From: Mycobacterium genavense ATCC 51234
GTDB lineage: Bacteria; Actinomycetota; Actinomycetes; Mycobacteriales; Mycobacteriaceae
Length of the DNA: 64,000 nt
Direction: 5' to 3'
NCBI RefSeq assembly: GCF_000526915.1
Contig: NZ_JAGZ01000006.1
Location: 1 to 64,000, forward strand
Made by a program: the position numbers and the translations under genes. The notes beneath the pieces are model-generated. The model made no database searches and had not been told where the DNA came from. It worked only from the letters and a program-made list of their open reading frames with translations. This document shows, one piece after another, positions 40,503-53,367 of this stretch; the first letter of the stretch is position 1, and the number at the start of each line of letters is the position of its first letter.

Positions 40503-42566
40503 TCAGCTCAAGAATGTGCTGATCGCCGTGGCCAGATCGGGGGAGGCCGACGTCGCCAGGTTCTGGTAGCCGCCGCCGCTGAGCTGGGCGACCGCCTCCC
40601 AGGTGGCCCGGTCCGGATCGGCGCCGAAGTCGATCACGTTGACGGCGATCGGCTTGGCCGGGTCCGCGCTGGTGCGGATGAAATTCTGCAGCCCCGGCCC
40701 GTCCAGGGATTGATCCGTGTGCGGCCCGGCGGTGATCACTAGAATCGAATTCGATTGTCCGACACGATAATTGGTCTGCATATCCTGGTAGATCATGCGC
40801 AGCGTGGTGAACGAGACCGCGCCGCCGGCCGACGAATACTGCTTGTCCAGCGCGGCCGCCAGGGCCGCCGGGCGGGGCTGGCCGTTGACCGGGTCGGACA
40901 GCGGGCCGGTCGCGACCTCCGAGCGGCCCTCGTGGCCGTCGAACGTCCACAAACCAACGATCGCGGTCGGCGGCAGCGCTTTGATCCGGTCCTGTAGCGC
41001 CGCGATCACGTTGGCGAGCCTGGTTTTTCCGCCTTCGTCACCGGGCATCGACTGGTCCAACATGATCGTCGCGGCCAGCCCACTGGACGGCGCGGCCATC
41101 GCATCGGCCAGGGTGGCGCGCATGGCGTCATCGCCCACCGACAGGGTGGAGGGCAAGGCCGCGAAACTCGTCACCGGGCTGCTCGGCGGTTTGACCCCGT
41201 TGACGCGAAAACCGGCTTTGGCCAGCTTCGCGAGCTGTTCGGGCTTGCGCATGAAGTGGGCAAACTCGCTGGCCGCCGACGTCTGCTCCTTCGACAGCCA
41301 CGAGCCGTTGAGCAGCACGGTGGGGTAGTCCGCGACCGGTGCCGGCCCCGGCGGCAGCCAGGTAGCCAACGTGGTCTTGGCGTCCGGCAGCGACTCGCCG
41401 CACTGGAACACCTGCTGCTCGGTGGTGATCACGGCGTGCACCGGGGCGGTTGCCGGGTCACCGGGTTTCAGCAGCACATTCATCGCCTCGGTCAGCGAGT
41501 TGTCGGCCAGTTTGGGCTGGCCGCCGGTCAGCGACCGCAGTGCGCCGGCGCCCTGCGTGGGCGGCGCGCCGGGCGGGACGGAGGCCGCCGCGACCGCTTC
41601 CCCCGCCAGGTAGGACGCGTCGCTGTTGCCGTTCGTCGGCAACGCCAGTCGCAGCGATCCCCATGCCGGTAACTTCAACGCCGCCAACGAGTTTGGATTG
41701 GTCTGCAGGCCGGGCAGCGCGCCCCAGTTTTGGTTCGACAGCGCTTGGGCGAGTTCGGGCCGAACGGCGAGCAGCACCGGCGATGTCACCAGTGAACGGC
41801 TGTCGCTGATCGTCTTCTGGCCCGCGGCCGCGGACAGTCGCGCCGCCGAGACCGAGCTGCCCGGGATCCACAGCGCCGGCTGCGAACCCAATTCCGCCGG
41901 CCACTTGCCGATGAAACCGGCGACGACGGCGTCGGATCCGGCCGGTTTGACGTCCACCACCATGCAGTGGTCACCGACCGGCCCGGCCGTGGAGTTGTAG
42001 CTTTCGGCGAACGGCCGCACCTGGTCGACGATCGACGGGTCGACCACGACGGCGACGGTTTCCTTGCCCCCCACACAGCGCGCGGCGGCCGTGTGCGAGC
42101 GATGGGACAACGCGTCGCCGAAGAAACTCCACAGGATGACGGTGCCGACCACGACGATGACCGCGACCAGGGCCACGATCACGCCGATGCTGACCCCCCG
42201 CCGGCCGCCGGCGCTGCGGTGACCGCCCCGCCAATCACCGAGCACGCGGTGACCGGACTCGACGTCACCCGGCGTGGCCTCCGGCGGCGCGGAACTTTCC
42301 GGCCGAGACGGAAACTCGGGGTATTCGTCGTCGAGGCCCTGGGCGGCGTAGCCGTCGTCGCCGAAGTCCTCCTCGGCGTCCTCGTCCGAATCTTCCTCGT
42401 CCGGGTCCGGGTAGTCGTCGTAGTCGTCGTCCTCGTCGAGGTCACGCGGATCGGGCTTGTCGCGTTCCTCTTGGTAGCGGGAAACCAGGTCGCGGGCGGT
42501 GAACTTGATCGTCGGGTCGTCGGAAGGGTCGTCGGCCGACTTCCCGGGCATGCTGTGCCTACCCAT
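40503..42566 (-). CDS. Membrane-anchored VWA-domain protein (Rv1836c-like)
   Basis: 687-residue protein. The cytosolic N-terminal ~125 residues are strongly acidic (Asp/Glu runs). One transmembrane helix follows (GVSIGVIVALVAVIVVVGTV). A periplasmic solute-binding-like region (about 165-450) precedes a C-terminal von Willebrand A domain (IMLDQSMPGD onward, about 505-685). The metal site reads DQSMP rather than the classical DxSxS, so metal binding is doubtful. Function unknown. ATG 42566 (MGRHS) is chosen over TTG 42584 because it matches the recalled start of the homologue. Confidence 0.82.
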   Translation of the reverse strand: MGRHSMPGKSADDPSDDPTIKFTARDLVSRYQEERDKPDPRDLDEDDDYDDYPDPDEEDSDEDAEEDFGDDGYAAQGLDDEYPEFPSRPESSAPPEATPGDVESGHRVLGDWRGGHRSAGGRRGVSIGVIVALVAVIVVVGTVILWSFFGDALSHRSHTAAARCVGGKETVAVVVDPSIVDQVRPFAESYNSTAGPVGDHCMVVDVKPAGSDAVVAGFIGKWPAELGSQPALWIPGSSVSAARLSAAAGQKTISDSRSLVTSPVLLAVRPELAQALSNQNWGALPGLQTNPNSLAALKLPAWGSLRLALPTNGNSDASYLAGEAVAAASVPPGAPPTQGAGALRSLTGGQPKLADNSLTEAMNVLLKPGDPATAPVHAVITTEQQVFQCGESLPDAKTTLATWLPPGPAPVADYPTVLLNGSWLSKEQTSAASEFAHFMRKPEQLAKLAKAGFRVNGVKPPSSPVTSFAALPSTLSVGDDAMRATLADAMAAPSSGLAATIMLDQSMPGDEGGKTRLANVIAALQDRIKALPPTAIVGLWTFDGHEGRSEVATGPLSDPVNGQPRPAALAAALDKQYSSAGGAVSFTTLRMIYQDMQTNYRVGQSNSILVITAGPHTDQSLDGPGLQNFIRTSADPAKPIAVNVIDFGADPDRATWEAVAQLSGGGYQNLATSASPDLATAISTFLS

Positions 42567-42580
42567 ACCGGGACCCGGTA

Positions 42581-44773
42581 TCAAGCACCGGCGCGGGCCT
42601 TGAGCTCACGCCGTCGCCGATGCAGGATCGGCTCGGTGTAGCCGCTGGGCTGCTGCGCACCGGACAGGATCAGTTCCTGTGCCGCCAAGAACGCGATGCT
42701 GTCGTCGAAGTTGGGCGCCATCGGGCGATACGCCGCGTCACCGGCGTTCTGCTCATCGACCAGCGGGGCCATCCGTTCCAGACTCGCGCGCACATCCTCG
42801 CTGGTGATGATGCCGTGGCGCAGCCAGTTCGCCAGCAGCTGGCTGGAAATCCGCAGCGTGGCGCGGTCTTCCATCAGGGCGACGTTGTGGATGTCGGGCA
42901 CCTTCGAGCAGCCGACGCCCGCATCGATCCAGCGCACCACATAGCCCAAGATGGACTGGCAGTTGTTGTCGACCTCTTCGCGAATCTCTTCGGGAGCCCA
43001 AGCCAGTTCCTTGGCCAGCGGGATGGTCAGCAACTCGTCGACCGTGGTGCGTTTCTTGCCCTGGAGCTCCTTCTGCACGGCAAACACATCCACCTGGTGG
43101 TAGTGCATCGCGTGCAGGGTGGCCGCCGTCGGGGAAGGCACCCACGCGGTGGTGGCGCCGGCCTTGGGCTGGCCGATCTTCTGCTCGACCATGTCGGCCA
43201 TCAGCTCGGTCATCGCCCACATGCCCTTGCCGATCTGGGCCTTGCCGGAGAAACCGGCGGCCAGCCCGATGTCGACGTTGGTGTCCTCGTAGGCCTTGAT
43301 CCAGGTGGTGTTCTTCATCGCACCCTTGCGGATCATCGGGCCGGCCTCCATCGAGGTGTGAATCTCGTCGCCGGTGCGGTCCAGGAACCCGGTGTTGATG
43401 AACACCACCCGGTCGGCGGCGGCCTTGATGCACGCCTTGAGGTTGACCGTGGTGCGGCGCTCCTCGTCCATGATGCCGATCTTCATCGTGCCCTGCGGCA
43501 GGCCCAGCACATCCTCGACGCGATTGAACAGCTCGCAGGTGAACGCGACCTCCGCGGGGCCGTGCATCTTCGGCTTGACGATGTAGATGGATCCGGTGCG
43601 GCTGTTGGTCAGCGGCCCGTTGGCATCGCCGGACCGCAGCCCGTGGATCGCGGTCAGACCGGTGAACAGCGCATCCATGATGCCCTCGAATACCTCGTTG
43701 CCGTCCGCGTCGACGATCGCGTCGTTGGTCATCAGGTGCCCGACATTGCGGACGAACAGCAGGCTGCGTCCGGGCAAAGTCAGCTCGCCCTTGCCGTCGG
43801 GCGTGGTGTAGGTGCGGTCGGCGTTGAGCACGCGGGTGAAGGTCTTGCCGTCCTTGCTGACCTCTTCGGCCAGGTCACCCTTGTTCAGGCCCAGCCAGTT
43901 GCGGTAGCCCAGCACCTTGTCGTCGGCGTCGACGGCGGCGACGGAATCCTCGAAGTCCATGATCGTGGTGACCGCGGATTCCAGGACCACGTCCTTGATG
44001 CCGGCCGCGTCGGTCTTGCCGACCGGCGAGGACGGGTCGATCAGGATCTCGATGTGCAGCCCGTGATTGACCAGCAGCACCGACCAGTCGGGGGAGCCAA
44101 GCTCGCCGCTGTAGCCGGCGAACTTCTCCGGGCTGGCCAACCCGGTGGACTCGTCGCCGCCGAGGGCGATCTTGAGCTGGCCGTCTTCGATGCTGACGCC
44201 CGTCGCGTCGGCCCACGAGCCCGACGCCAGCGGCGTCGCCTGATCCAGGAATTTGCGGGCGTACGCGATCACCTTGTCGCCGCGAATCCTGTTGTAGCTG
44301 CTGCCCTTTTCGGCGCCGTCGGTCTCCGGGATGACGTCGGTGCCGTACAGCGCGTCGTACAGCGAGCCCCAGCGGGAATTGGCCGCGTTCAGCGCGAAGC
44401 GCGCGTTGAGCACCGGCACCACCAGCTGCGGGCCGGCGGTGGTGGTGATCTCGTCGTCCACCCCGGACGTGGTGATGGTGAAGTCCTCGGGTTCGGGCAG
44501 CAGATAGCCGATGTCGGTGAGGAACTGCCGGTAGGCCTCGGGGTCCAGCGGTTCGATCACGCGCTGGCGGTGCCACTTGTCGATCTGGGCCTGCAGCTCG
44601 TCGCGAGTCTTCAGCAAACTTTGGTTCTGCGGGGTGAGGTCGGTGACCACCTTGTCGACGCCGGCCCAGAAGCTGTCTGGGTCGATATCGGTGCCGGGTA
44701 GGGCCTCGTTGTTCACGAAGTCGTAGAGCACTCGGCCAACGCGCAAATTCCCCACCGACACGCGGTCAGTCAT
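42581..44773 (-). CDS. glcB: Malate synthase G
   Basis: 730-residue malate synthase G of the glyoxylate shunt, condensing glyoxylate and acetyl-CoA to malate. The TIM-barrel active site is visible in [17 protein letters not shown] and [20 protein letters not shown]. The C-terminal [20 protein letters not shown] holds the catalytic Asp (MED) and the conserved Cys. Strong GGAGGAG Shine-Dalgarno. In M. tuberculosis it is also found on the cell surface. The vapBC13 and PE_PGRS34 genes that neighbour it there are absent. Confidence 0.97.
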   Translation of the reverse strand: MTDRVSVGNLRVGRVLYDFVNNEALPGTDIDPDSFWAGVDKVVTDLTPQNQSLLKTRDELQAQIDKWHRQRVIEPLDPEAYRQFLTDIGYLLPEPEDFTITTSGVDDEITTTAGPQLVVPVLNARFALNAANSRWGSLYDALYGTDVIPETDGAEKGSSYNRIRGDKVIAYARKFLDQATPLASGSWADATGVSIEDGQLKIALGGDESTGLASPEKFAGYSGELGSPDWSVLLVNHGLHIEILIDPSSPVGKTDAAGIKDVVLESAVTTIMDFEDSVAAVDADDKVLGYRNWLGLNKGDLAEEVSKDGKTFTRVLNADRTYTTPDGKGELTLPGRSLLFVRNVGHLMTNDAIVDADGNEVFEGIMDALFTGLTAIHGLRSGDANGPLTNSRTGSIYIVKPKMHGPAEVAFTCELFNRVEDVLGLPQGTMKIGIMDEERRTTVNLKACIKAAADRVVFINTGFLDRTGDEIHTSMEAGPMIRKGAMKNTTWIKAYEDTNVDIGLAAGFSGKAQIGKGMWAMTELMADMVEQKIGQPKAGATTAWVPSPTAATLHAMHYHQVDVFAVQKELQGKKRTTVDELLTIPLAKELAWAPEEIREEVDNNCQSILGYVVRWIDAGVGCSKVPDIHNVALMEDRATLRISSQLLANWLRHGIITSEDVRASLERMAPLVDEQNAGDAAYRPMAPNFDDSIAFLAAQELILSGAQQPSGYTEPILHRRRRELKARAGA

Positions 44774-44968
44774 CTTTCTCCTCCAACTAGCTACGCCGTC
44801 AGCCTACCGGGGCGACGGCCCGAACGAACGCCTGCGCCGGACCCGCGATGGCGGGTCACGGTGCGGTTGACGGGCTTCGCCGTGGGCTTCCCGACGGGCC
44901 CTGGGGAGCGCGCCGCCGCACCCTGCCCTTCGCCCCATAATGGACCGGCGCCGTTCATCATACGGGCT

Positions 44969-45001
44969 GGCCGGGGCCCTCTTTTCCGCGCGGGCCCGGC
45001 C
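44969..45001 (-). terminator. Hairpin downstream of the CNNM/CBS gene
   Basis: GC-rich inverted repeat (GGCCGGGGCCC with GGGCCCGGCC, one bulge) beginning 7 nt after the stop of the minus-strand gene at 45009. No U-tract. The remaining 44774-44968 gap shows no gene. Confidence 0.4.
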
Positions 45002-45008
45002 GATGCCG

Positions 45009-46049
45009 TCACTGCACGTCGCGCATGCTGCCGACCAGATCCTCCATCAGGTCCTCCATCGCCACCATCGCCACCACGCCCCGGCCGGCGGTGACCAGCG
45101 CCAGATGGCTGTTGGTGCGACGCATCCGGGACAGGGCATCGGCCAGCGGCAACGTGATGCTCACCCGCGGCAACGGACGCACCAGCGACAGGTCGATGAC
45201 CGTCTGCGGATCGTCCCCGAGCGGCAACATGTCCTTGATGTGCAGGTATCCGATGAACCGCCCGTCGGCGTCCGCGACCGGGAAGCGCGAGTAGCCGGTC
45301 TGCGCGAGGGCGCTCTCGACGTCGCCGATCGTCGGCCCGGACCCCGGGGCCGCCACCGGCACCGCCCGGACGTCCTCGAGCGCGACGGCCACGTCGCCGA
45401 CCACCCGGCTGCCGATCTGCAGCGCCCGGGTCAGCCGGGTGTGCTCCTCGGGGTCCAGCAGGCCTTCGGAGACCGATTCGGCGATCATCGCGCTCAGCTC
45501 GTCCGGTGAGACCGTGATGTCCAGCTCGTCTTTGGGTTCCACCCGCAACAGGTGCAGCATCGCGTTCGCGCACTTGTTGTAGAAGACGATGAACGGCCGG
45601 GCCACCCGCACGTAGGCCAGGTAGGGCGGCACCAGCAGCATCGCCGTGCGCTCCGGGCCGGCCAGCGAGCTGTTCTTCGGCACCATCTCGCCCAGCAGCA
45701 CGTGCAGCGTCACCACCAAGGCCAGCGCGATCACGAACGACAACGTGTGCCGCACCGCCAGCGGTATCCCGGTCAGCCCGAACGCCGAATGCAGCAGGTT
45801 GGCGACGGCTGACTCGCCGATGCGCCCGAGCAGCAGCGAGGCGACGGTGACGCCCAGCTGCGAGCCCGCCAGCATCGAGGCCAGCTGCTCACCGGCGCGG
45901 ATCACCGTGACCGCTCCCTTCTTGCCTTGCTCGGCCAGCGCTTCGAGCCGGTCGCGCCGCGCCGAGATCAGCGAGAACTCCGCGCCGACGAAGAAGGCGT
46001 TGGTCGCGATCAGCAGGATCGCCAGCAGCACTCCGAGGGTGTCGTTCAT
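45009..46049 (-). CDS. CNNM/DUF21 transporter-like protein with CBS domains (Rv1841c-like)
   Basis: 346-residue membrane protein. The N-terminal DUF21 (CNNM) domain has about four hydrophobic segments (residues 1-~190). A CBS pair follows (about 205-340), ending with [20 protein letters not shown]. The CorC/HlyC C-terminal domain found in the adjacent paralogue is lacking. CNNM family members are associated with Mg2+ or Co2+ export and homeostasis; older hemolysin C labels are not supported. Overlaps the upstream gene by 4 nt (ATGA). Confidence 0.88.
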   Translation of the reverse strand: MNDTLGVLLAILLIATNAFFVGAEFSLISARRDRLEALAEQGKKGAVTVIRAGEQLASMLAGSQLGVTVASLLLGRIGESAVANLLHSAFGLTGIPLAVRHTLSFVIALALVVTLHVLLGEMVPKNSSLAGPERTAMLLVPPYLAYVRVARPFIVFYNKCANAMLHLLRVEPKDELDITVSPDELSAMIAESVSEGLLDPEEHTRLTRALQIGSRVVGDVAVALEDVRAVPVAAPGSGPTIGDVESALAQTGYSRFPVADADGRFIGYLHIKDMLPLGDDPQTVIDLSLVRPLPRVSITLPLADALSRMRRTNSHLALVTAGRGVVAMVAMEDLMEDLVGSMRDVQ

Positions 46050-47416
46050 CGTTGACCGGGCTCCGCCGACGTTTCCGGACGGTTGCTCAGTTCGGTCAGC
46101 TCGAGCAGGTCGATGCGCCGGCCGTCCATCCGAACCACCGTCGCCTGCCAGCGAATTGCATTGTCCAACAGGCCATCTCCGTCCAGCGCGGTCAGCTCGA
46201 CGGTTTCGCCGACCACCGGGATATGGCCGAGCTCGCGCAGCACCAGGCCGCCGATCGTTTCGTACGGTCCTTCCGGCGCCCGATAGCCGGTGGCGGCGGC
46301 CACCTCGTCGGTGCGCAGCAACCCCGACACCCGCCAGCCGTTGCCCGCCGCCACGACATCCGGTGTGGCGTCGTCGTGTTCGTCACGGACATCGCCGACG
46401 ATCTCTTCGATCAGGTCCTCGACCGTCACGATCCCCGCGGTGCCGCCGTATTCGTCGACGACCATCGCGGTCTGCAGCGGGTTGGCCCGGATCTCGGCCA
46501 TCACCGCGTCGCCGTCCAGGGTCGACGGCACCACCGGCACCGTCTGCACCAGCGTGGTCAGCAGCGTCGAGGCGCGCTCGGCCCGCGGAACCTTGAACAC
46601 CTGCTTGACGTGCACGATGCCGACGGTTTCGTCGAGGTCGCCGTCGACGATGGGGAAGCGGGAGAACCCCGATTCGGCGGCCGTGGCGATCAGGTCGGCA
46701 ACGGTGTCGTCGGTCTGCAGCGCCACGATTTTCGACCGCGGCGTCATCAACTCCTCGGCGGTCCGCGAGCCGAATTGCAGCGACCGGCGCACCAGCGCGG
46801 CCGTGGCGGGATCTAGCGCACCGGCGCGCGCCGAGCTTCGCACCAGCGACAGCAACTCCTGCGGTGAGCGCGCCGACCGCAGTTCCTCGGCCGGCTCGAT
46901 GCCCATCTTCCGCACGATCCAGTTCGCCGCGCCGTTCGTCAGCCGGATCACCGGAGTGAACAGCAGCGAGAACATCAGCTGAAAACCGGCGACGGCGCGC
47001 CCGGTCGACAACGGGCGCGCCACGGCCAGGTACTTGGGCACCAGCTCGCCGAAGACCATCGACACCGACGTCACGATCACCATCACCATGAACGCGGTGA
47101 TCCCGTCGGCCATCGAATCCGACACGCCGAGGGCGTCCAGCCACGGGTGCGGCAGGTCGGCGACCATCGGTTCGGTCAGGTAGCCGGCGATCAGCGTGGT
47201 GATCGAGATGCCCAGTTGTGCACCCGACAGCTGGAACGACAACCGGTCCTGGGCGCGCTGGATGTAGCGGTCGCGGCGACCGCCCTTGCGGGCGTTGGCC
47301 TCGACGGTGCTGCGGTCCAGTGCGGTCAGCGAGAACTCGGCCGCCACGAATACCGCATTGCCAAAGATGAGCACCGCGATGGCGAGCACGCTGACGAAGA
47401 TGACGGTGAGGTTCAT
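46046..47416 (-). CDS. CNNM/DUF21 transporter-like protein with CBS and CorC domains (Rv1842c-like)
   Basis: 456-residue paralogue of the downstream gene. DUF21 membrane domain residues 1-~195, CBS pair ~210-345 ([20 protein letters not shown]), and CorC/HlyC transporter-associated domain ~360-440. Predicted Mg2+/Co2+ homeostasis. First gene of a two-gene operon. A tandem 23-bp palindromic repeat lies about 100 bp upstream of its start. Confidence 0.9.
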   Translation of the reverse strand: MNLTVIFVSVLAIAVLIFGNAVFVAAEFSLTALDRSTVEANARKGGRRDRYIQRAQDRLSFQLSGAQLGISITTLIAGYLTEPMVADLPHPWLDALGVSDSMADGITAFMVMVIVTSVSMVFGELVPKYLAVARPLSTGRAVAGFQLMFSLLFTPVIRLTNGAANWIVRKMGIEPAEELRSARSPQELLSLVRSSARAGALDPATAALVRRSLQFGSRTAEELMTPRSKIVALQTDDTVADLIATAAESGFSRFPIVDGDLDETVGIVHVKQVFKVPRAERASTLLTTLVQTVPVVPSTLDGDAVMAEIRANPLQTAMVVDEYGGTAGIVTVEDLIEEIVGDVRDEHDDATPDVVAAGNGWRVSGLLRTDEVAAATGYRAPEGPYETIGGLVLRELGHIPVVGETVELTALDGDGLLDNAIRWQATVVRMDGRRIDLLELTELSNRPETSAEPGQR

Positions 47417-47512
47417 GGCGGGCTTGGCTATCGCGATGGCCCGGGAGACGACGGGAAACCGCCGGGCTCGACGGGTGCCTGCGGCACGTCATCCCTTTCG
47501 CGTTGCTGCGGC

Positions 47513-47558
47513 CGGTGAAGGTCACCGGGATTCATCGGTGAAGGTCACCGGGATTCAT
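47513..47558. repeat. Two tandem 23-bp units, each an inverted repeat
   Basis: CGGTGAAGGTCACCGGGATT+CAT occurs twice head to tail (47513-47535, 47536-47558) without mismatch. Each contains the near-perfect palindrome CGGTGA-AGG-TCACCG. It lies in the gap between guaB1 and the CNNM gene operon, upstream of the latter. Could be an operator pair or a small repeat element. Confidence 0.75.
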
Positions 47559-47589
47559 ATGGTAGCGAAGACATCCGGCGGGGGCGGGG

Positions 47590-50509
<2,920 letters not shown>

Positions 50510-50598
50510 GTCTTCGCCTCTCAGGTTGGAGATCGTTTTCCGTCACACTGTGGCACAGCGGAGTTCCGGTCCGCCAAAGGGATTCGCCGTAAGCCGCG

Positions 50599-51549
50599 CT
50601 AGAGGTTGAACAGTCGCTTGAGCTCGGTGAGCCACGGCACCGCCAGCGCGACGGTGGGCACCACCAGAACCGCGGCCGCGGCCAGGTAGGCCGCCGCGGA
50701 CAACATCATGCTGTTGCCACGCCCCGACAGGCGGCGCACCCGCACCACCGTGCTGGGACCACCGGCGGCCAGCGCGCCCGACGGCGCCCGCGCACCCGCA
50801 CAGGCGACCAGCGCGCGGGCCAGGGGAGTGCGCCCGGCCGCGCGCACCGCGGCGTCGTCGGCGAGCAGCTCCACCAGCAGCTGCACCGCGCCCAGCGCAT
50901 TGGAGCTGCGGACCAGACGCGGGAACGCGGCGTGCACCGCGGTGAACGCTTCCAGAACCAGGTCGTGCCGGGCGCGCAGGTGCGCCCGCTCGTGGGTCAG
51001 GATGGCCGAGACCTCGTCGTTGTTGAGCGTGGTCAGCGTGCCTTCGCTGACCACCACCCGACTGCGCACCCCCGGCAAGCAGTAGGCCAGCGGCTCGGCC
51101 ACATCCAAGACGCGCAGGTCACGGGTGCGAGCACAGGGTTGGGCGAGGGCCGCGTCGTGCCCCACCCCGACCAGGTCGACCACCATCCGGTGGTGTGCCC
51201 GACGGCGCCGATTGGCGATGGCGACCCGCAAGACCGCGACCGCCAGGCGCACACCCACCAGTACGGTCAGCGCGAAGGCGGCGATGTAGGCCGTCCACAG
51301 CGGCCAACCGAGCCGCCCGGCCGCCCCGACGATGCTGGCCGTCGGCCGGCCGTCCGGGCCGGGCATGAGGATCCGGGTGGCGATCGCGATACCGGCGCTG
51401 AACGCCGAGAGCACGGCGGCCACGGCAACGGCCTGCCACAGCGCCATCGCTGCTCGCGGGGTGCGCAGTGGCCAGGACGCCCGGGCTAATAGGGCTGGTG
51501 TTGGACCGATCAGCAGCACCGCGAGGAAGGTAAAGGCCAACGCGGACAC
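50599..51549 (-). CDS. M56 (BlaR1-like) membrane metallopeptidase (Rv1845c-like)
   Basis: 316-residue membrane protein with about four transmembrane segments and the zinc-protease motif HERAH in [20 protein letters not shown]. It corresponds to the BlaR1 protease domain without the penicillin sensor. It lies just downstream of blaI on the same strand, so the two form a signalling pair; the M. tuberculosis homologue is in the BlaI regulon. No beta-lactamase gene is nearby. Substrate unknown, presumably BlaI. Confidence 0.88.
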   Translation of the reverse strand: MSALAFTFLAVLLIGPTPALLARASWPLRTPRAAMALWQAVAVAAVLSAFSAGIAIATRILMPGPDGRPTASIVGAAGRLGWPLWTAYIAAFALTVLVGVRLAVAVLRVAIANRRRRAHHRMVVDLVGVGHDAALAQPCARTRDLRVLDVAEPLAYCLPGVRSRVVVSEGTLTTLNNDEVSAILTHERAHLRARHDLVLEAFTAVHAAFPRLVRSSNALGAVQLLVELLADDAAVRAAGRTPLARALVACAGARAPSGALAAGGPSTVVRVRRLSGRGNSMMLSAAAYLAAAAVLVVPTVALAVPWLTELKRLFNL

Positions 51550-51587
51550 CTCAATAGTGTCCCTCAGGGCGCGGGTCTAGCGCCAGC

Positions 51588-51980
51588 TCATGGCGCATTG
51601 CGTTGATTTGCTTCCAATTCGGCGAGCGCGCGCCGCAGTGCCTCGGCCTCGTCGGCGCCGACGCGCTCGACGAAATGCACCAGCGCGGCCTGCCTGCCGC
51701 CGGAGTCCTCGGCTTGGGATAGCGCGTCCACCATCAGGCCGGCGACCAGCACGTCGCGGGCCTGCACGGGTGCGTAGCGGTGGGCCCGGTCGTCGCGGAT
51801 CTGCGATACCAGATTCTTCTTCGCCAACCGCTGCAGCACGGTCATCACCGTCGTGTAGGCGAGGTCGCGGCGCGCCGACAAGGCTTCATGCACCTGGCGG
51901 ACCGTCTGCGGTTCGGGCATGGACCACAGGTGGTCCATCACCGCGCGTTCCAGGTCCCCCAGCCGTGTCAGCTTGGCCAT
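51588..51980 (-). CDS. blaI: BlaI/MecI-type repressor
   Basis: 130-residue winged-helix repressor of the BlaI/MecI/CopY family. The start MAKLTRLGDLERAVMDHLW is conserved; an open extension of 41 codons upstream is not. DNA-binding domain residues 1-75 (RRDLAYTTVMTVLQRLAKKN) and a C-terminal dimerisation helix. In M. tuberculosis BlaI represses its own operon and blaC and ATP synthase genes. An operator-like palindrome is 44 nt upstream of the start. Confidence 0.93.
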   Translation of the reverse strand: MAKLTRLGDLERAVMDHLWSMPEPQTVRQVHEALSARRDLAYTTVMTVLQRLAKKNLVSQIRDDRAHRYAPVQARDVLVAGLMVDALSQAEDSGGRQAALVHFVERVGADEAEALRRALAELEANQRNAP

Positions 51981-52023
51981 AGTTCGTTCATCTCCATCAA
52001 CGTTGAAACCAGCGTACTCCGGC

Positions 52024-52042
52024 TTACTACTGGCAGTCGTAA
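52024..52042. promoter_or_regulatory. Putative BlaI operator
   Basis: TTACTAC-TGGCA-GTCGTAA, a 7+5+7 inverted repeat with one mismatch, matching the TACTAC/GTAGTA-type mycobacterial BlaI site as I recall it. It lies in the promoter region of blaI, consistent with autoregulation. Confidence 0.65.
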
Positions 52043-52112
52043 AGAAAGCCGGTGAATCGATATCCGACCGTGGGTACACGTGCACCCGGTCCGCGTGGTT
52101 CACAGCCTACCC

Positions 52113-52142
52113 TTGCCAAATTAGGACAGCCTTGCCTATACT
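52113..52142 (+). promoter_or_regulatory. Promoter overlapped by an IdeR (iron) box
   Basis: TTGCCA (52113-52118), 18-nt spacer, TATACT (52137-52142). The spacer and -10 are covered by TTAGGACAGCCTTGCCTAT (52121-52139), a close match to the 19-bp IdeR box. Iron-loaded IdeR bound here would block initiation, so the transcript should rise in iron starvation. It reads toward 52149 and away from blaI. Confidence 0.82.
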
Positions 52143-52148
52143 CGTGGA

Positions 52149-52252
52149 GGTCGAGCCAAACAGACCGCCGGAGCGTCCTGAGGGCTGCAGTGACCCCCGG
52201 TCTACTCGATCGGCGAGCCCCGTGCCTTCGGGCACGGGGCTCGCCTGTTCTT
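52149..52252 (+). ncRNA. mrsI: Small RNA, MrsI-like (iron-starvation sRNA)
   Basis: About 100 nt from the predicted start (near 52149) to a strong terminator at 52212-52245. No coding frame is plausible. In M. tuberculosis the IdeR-repressed sRNA MrsI (ncRv11846) lies in the same interval between blaI and Rv1847, on the same strand, and represses iron-using genes such as bfrA during iron limitation. Position, orientation, length, IdeR box and terminator all fit. Identity is by synteny and architecture, as the M. tuberculosis sequence could not be aligned. Confidence 0.8.
52212..52250 (+). terminator. Intrinsic terminator of the sRNA
   Basis: Perfect 15-bp stem (52212-52226 with 52231-52245) with a TTCG tetraloop, followed by TGTTCTTTGT. 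One of the strongest hairpins in the window. Confidence 0.9.
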
Positions 52253-52300
52253 TGTCGCCGCTATGCGACCGACCGGGCGTGATGGTGTAGACAACAGAGC

Positions 52301-52720
52301 GTGCCGACGTCGCCAGACCCGATCCCACCAGGTTTCACCGCACCGTTCGATGCCGAGCTGGGCCTGCGATTCACCGAACTCAGCCCCGACGGCGCGCGTG
52401 CCCAGCTCGAGGTCACTCCTAAACTGTTGCAGCCGATGGGTTTGGTTCACGGCGGTGTCTACTGCGCTATGGTCGAGAGCATGGCCAGCGTGTCCGCCTA
52501 CACCTGGCTCGCCACCCAGGGCGGCGGCGAGGTGGTGGGTGTGAACAACAACACAGACTTCCTGCGCTCGATCGGCTCGGGAACGGTCTACGGCATATCC
52601 GAACCGATTCACCGCGGCCGGCGCCAGCAGTTGTGGTTGGTCACCATCACCGATGACAACGACAAGGTGGTAGCCCGCGGGCAGGTGCGGCTGCAGAATC
52701 TCGAGCCTCGCCGACGGTGA
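52301..52720 (+). CDS. PaaI-type hotdog thioesterase (Rv1847-like)
   Basis: 139-residue hotdog-fold acyl-CoA thioesterase. The family signature LVHGGVYCAMVESMAS contains the HGG loop that binds CoA and the active-site acid nearby (E in VES). Substrate unknown. Start is GTG 52301, 51 nt after the sRNA terminator. It is followed 36 nt later by ureA and may be cotranscribed with the urease genes. Confidence 0.87.
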   Translation: MPTSPDPIPPGFTAPFDAELGLRFTELSPDGARAQLEVTPKLLQPMGLVHGGVYCAMVESMASVSAYTWLATQGGGEVVGVNNNTDFLRSIGSGTVYGISEPIHRGRRQQLWLVTITDDNDKVVARGQVRLQNLEPRRR

Positions 52721-52756
52721 GCGGATCCCCGGGGCCGCATGGCAGGATTTCAGACC

Positions 52757-53059
52757 ATGCGCCTGACGCCGCACGAGCAGGAGCTGCTCCTGCTGTCCTA
52801 TGCCGCCGAATTGGCTCGCCGTCGCCGCGCCCGCGGCCTGCGGCTGAACCATCCCGAAGCCGTCGCCGTCATCACCGACCACATTCTCGAAGGCGCACGC
52901 GACGGCCGCTCGGTTGCCGAGCTGATGGCCAGCGGCCGCGACGTACTCGCCCGTGACGACGTGATGGAGGGGGTGCCGGAAATGCTGGCCGACGTACAGG
53001 TCGAAGCAACCTTCCCGGACGGCACGAAGCTGGTCACCGTACACCACCCGATCGCATGA
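52757..53059 (+). CDS. ureA: Urease gamma subunit UreA
   Basis: 100-residue urease gamma subunit. It starts [13 protein letters not shown]; an upstream in-frame ATG (52739) is not conserved. Together with UreB and UreC it forms the (abc)3 enzyme hydrolysing urea to ammonia and CO2. Stop overlaps ureB by 4 nt. Confidence 0.97.
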   Translation: MRLTPHEQELLLLSYAAELARRRRARGLRLNHPEAVAVITDHILEGARDGRSVAELMASGRDVLARDDVMEGVPEMLADVQVEATFPDGTKLVTVHHPIA

Positions 53060-53367
53060 TTCCCGGCGAAATCCTCTACGGCAGCGGCGATATCGAGATC
53101 AACGCGAATGCCCCGCGCCTGGACATGCTGATCCTCAACACCGGCGACCGCCCGGTGCAGGTGGGTAGCCACGTCCATTTCCCGCAAGCCAACTCGGCGC
53201 TGTCGTTCGATCGCGACGCGGCCCACGGCTACCGGCTGGATGTGCCCGCCGCAACCGCGGTTCGTTTCGAACCCGGTGTGGCCCAACATGTTCGGCTGGT
53301 GCCGCTGCGGGGGAGCCGCGAGGTGTACGGGCTCAGCCTGAACCCGCCCGGACGGCTGGACCGCTGA
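53056..53367 (+). CDS. ureB: Urease beta subunit UreB
   Basis: 103-residue urease beta subunit starting [16 protein letters not shown] with the conserved [11 protein letters not shown]. Structural subunit of urease. Its stop overlaps the ureC start by 1 nt, so the three subunits are translated coupled. Confidence 0.97.
   Translation: MIPGEILYGSGDIEINANAPRLDMLILNTGDRPVQVGSHVHFPQANSALSFDRDAAHGYRLDVPAATAVRFEPGVAQHVRLVPLRGSREVYGLSLNPPGRLDR

Noticed and set aside
42620..44701. 693-codon plus-strand open frame opposite glcB
   Set aside because: Antisense shadow of malate synthase; no domain, and the minus frame contains all malate synthase motifs.
45009..47416. Hemolysin genes
   Set aside because: Old HlyC-like label only; the domains are CNNM/DUF21 and CBS, a cation homeostasis family.
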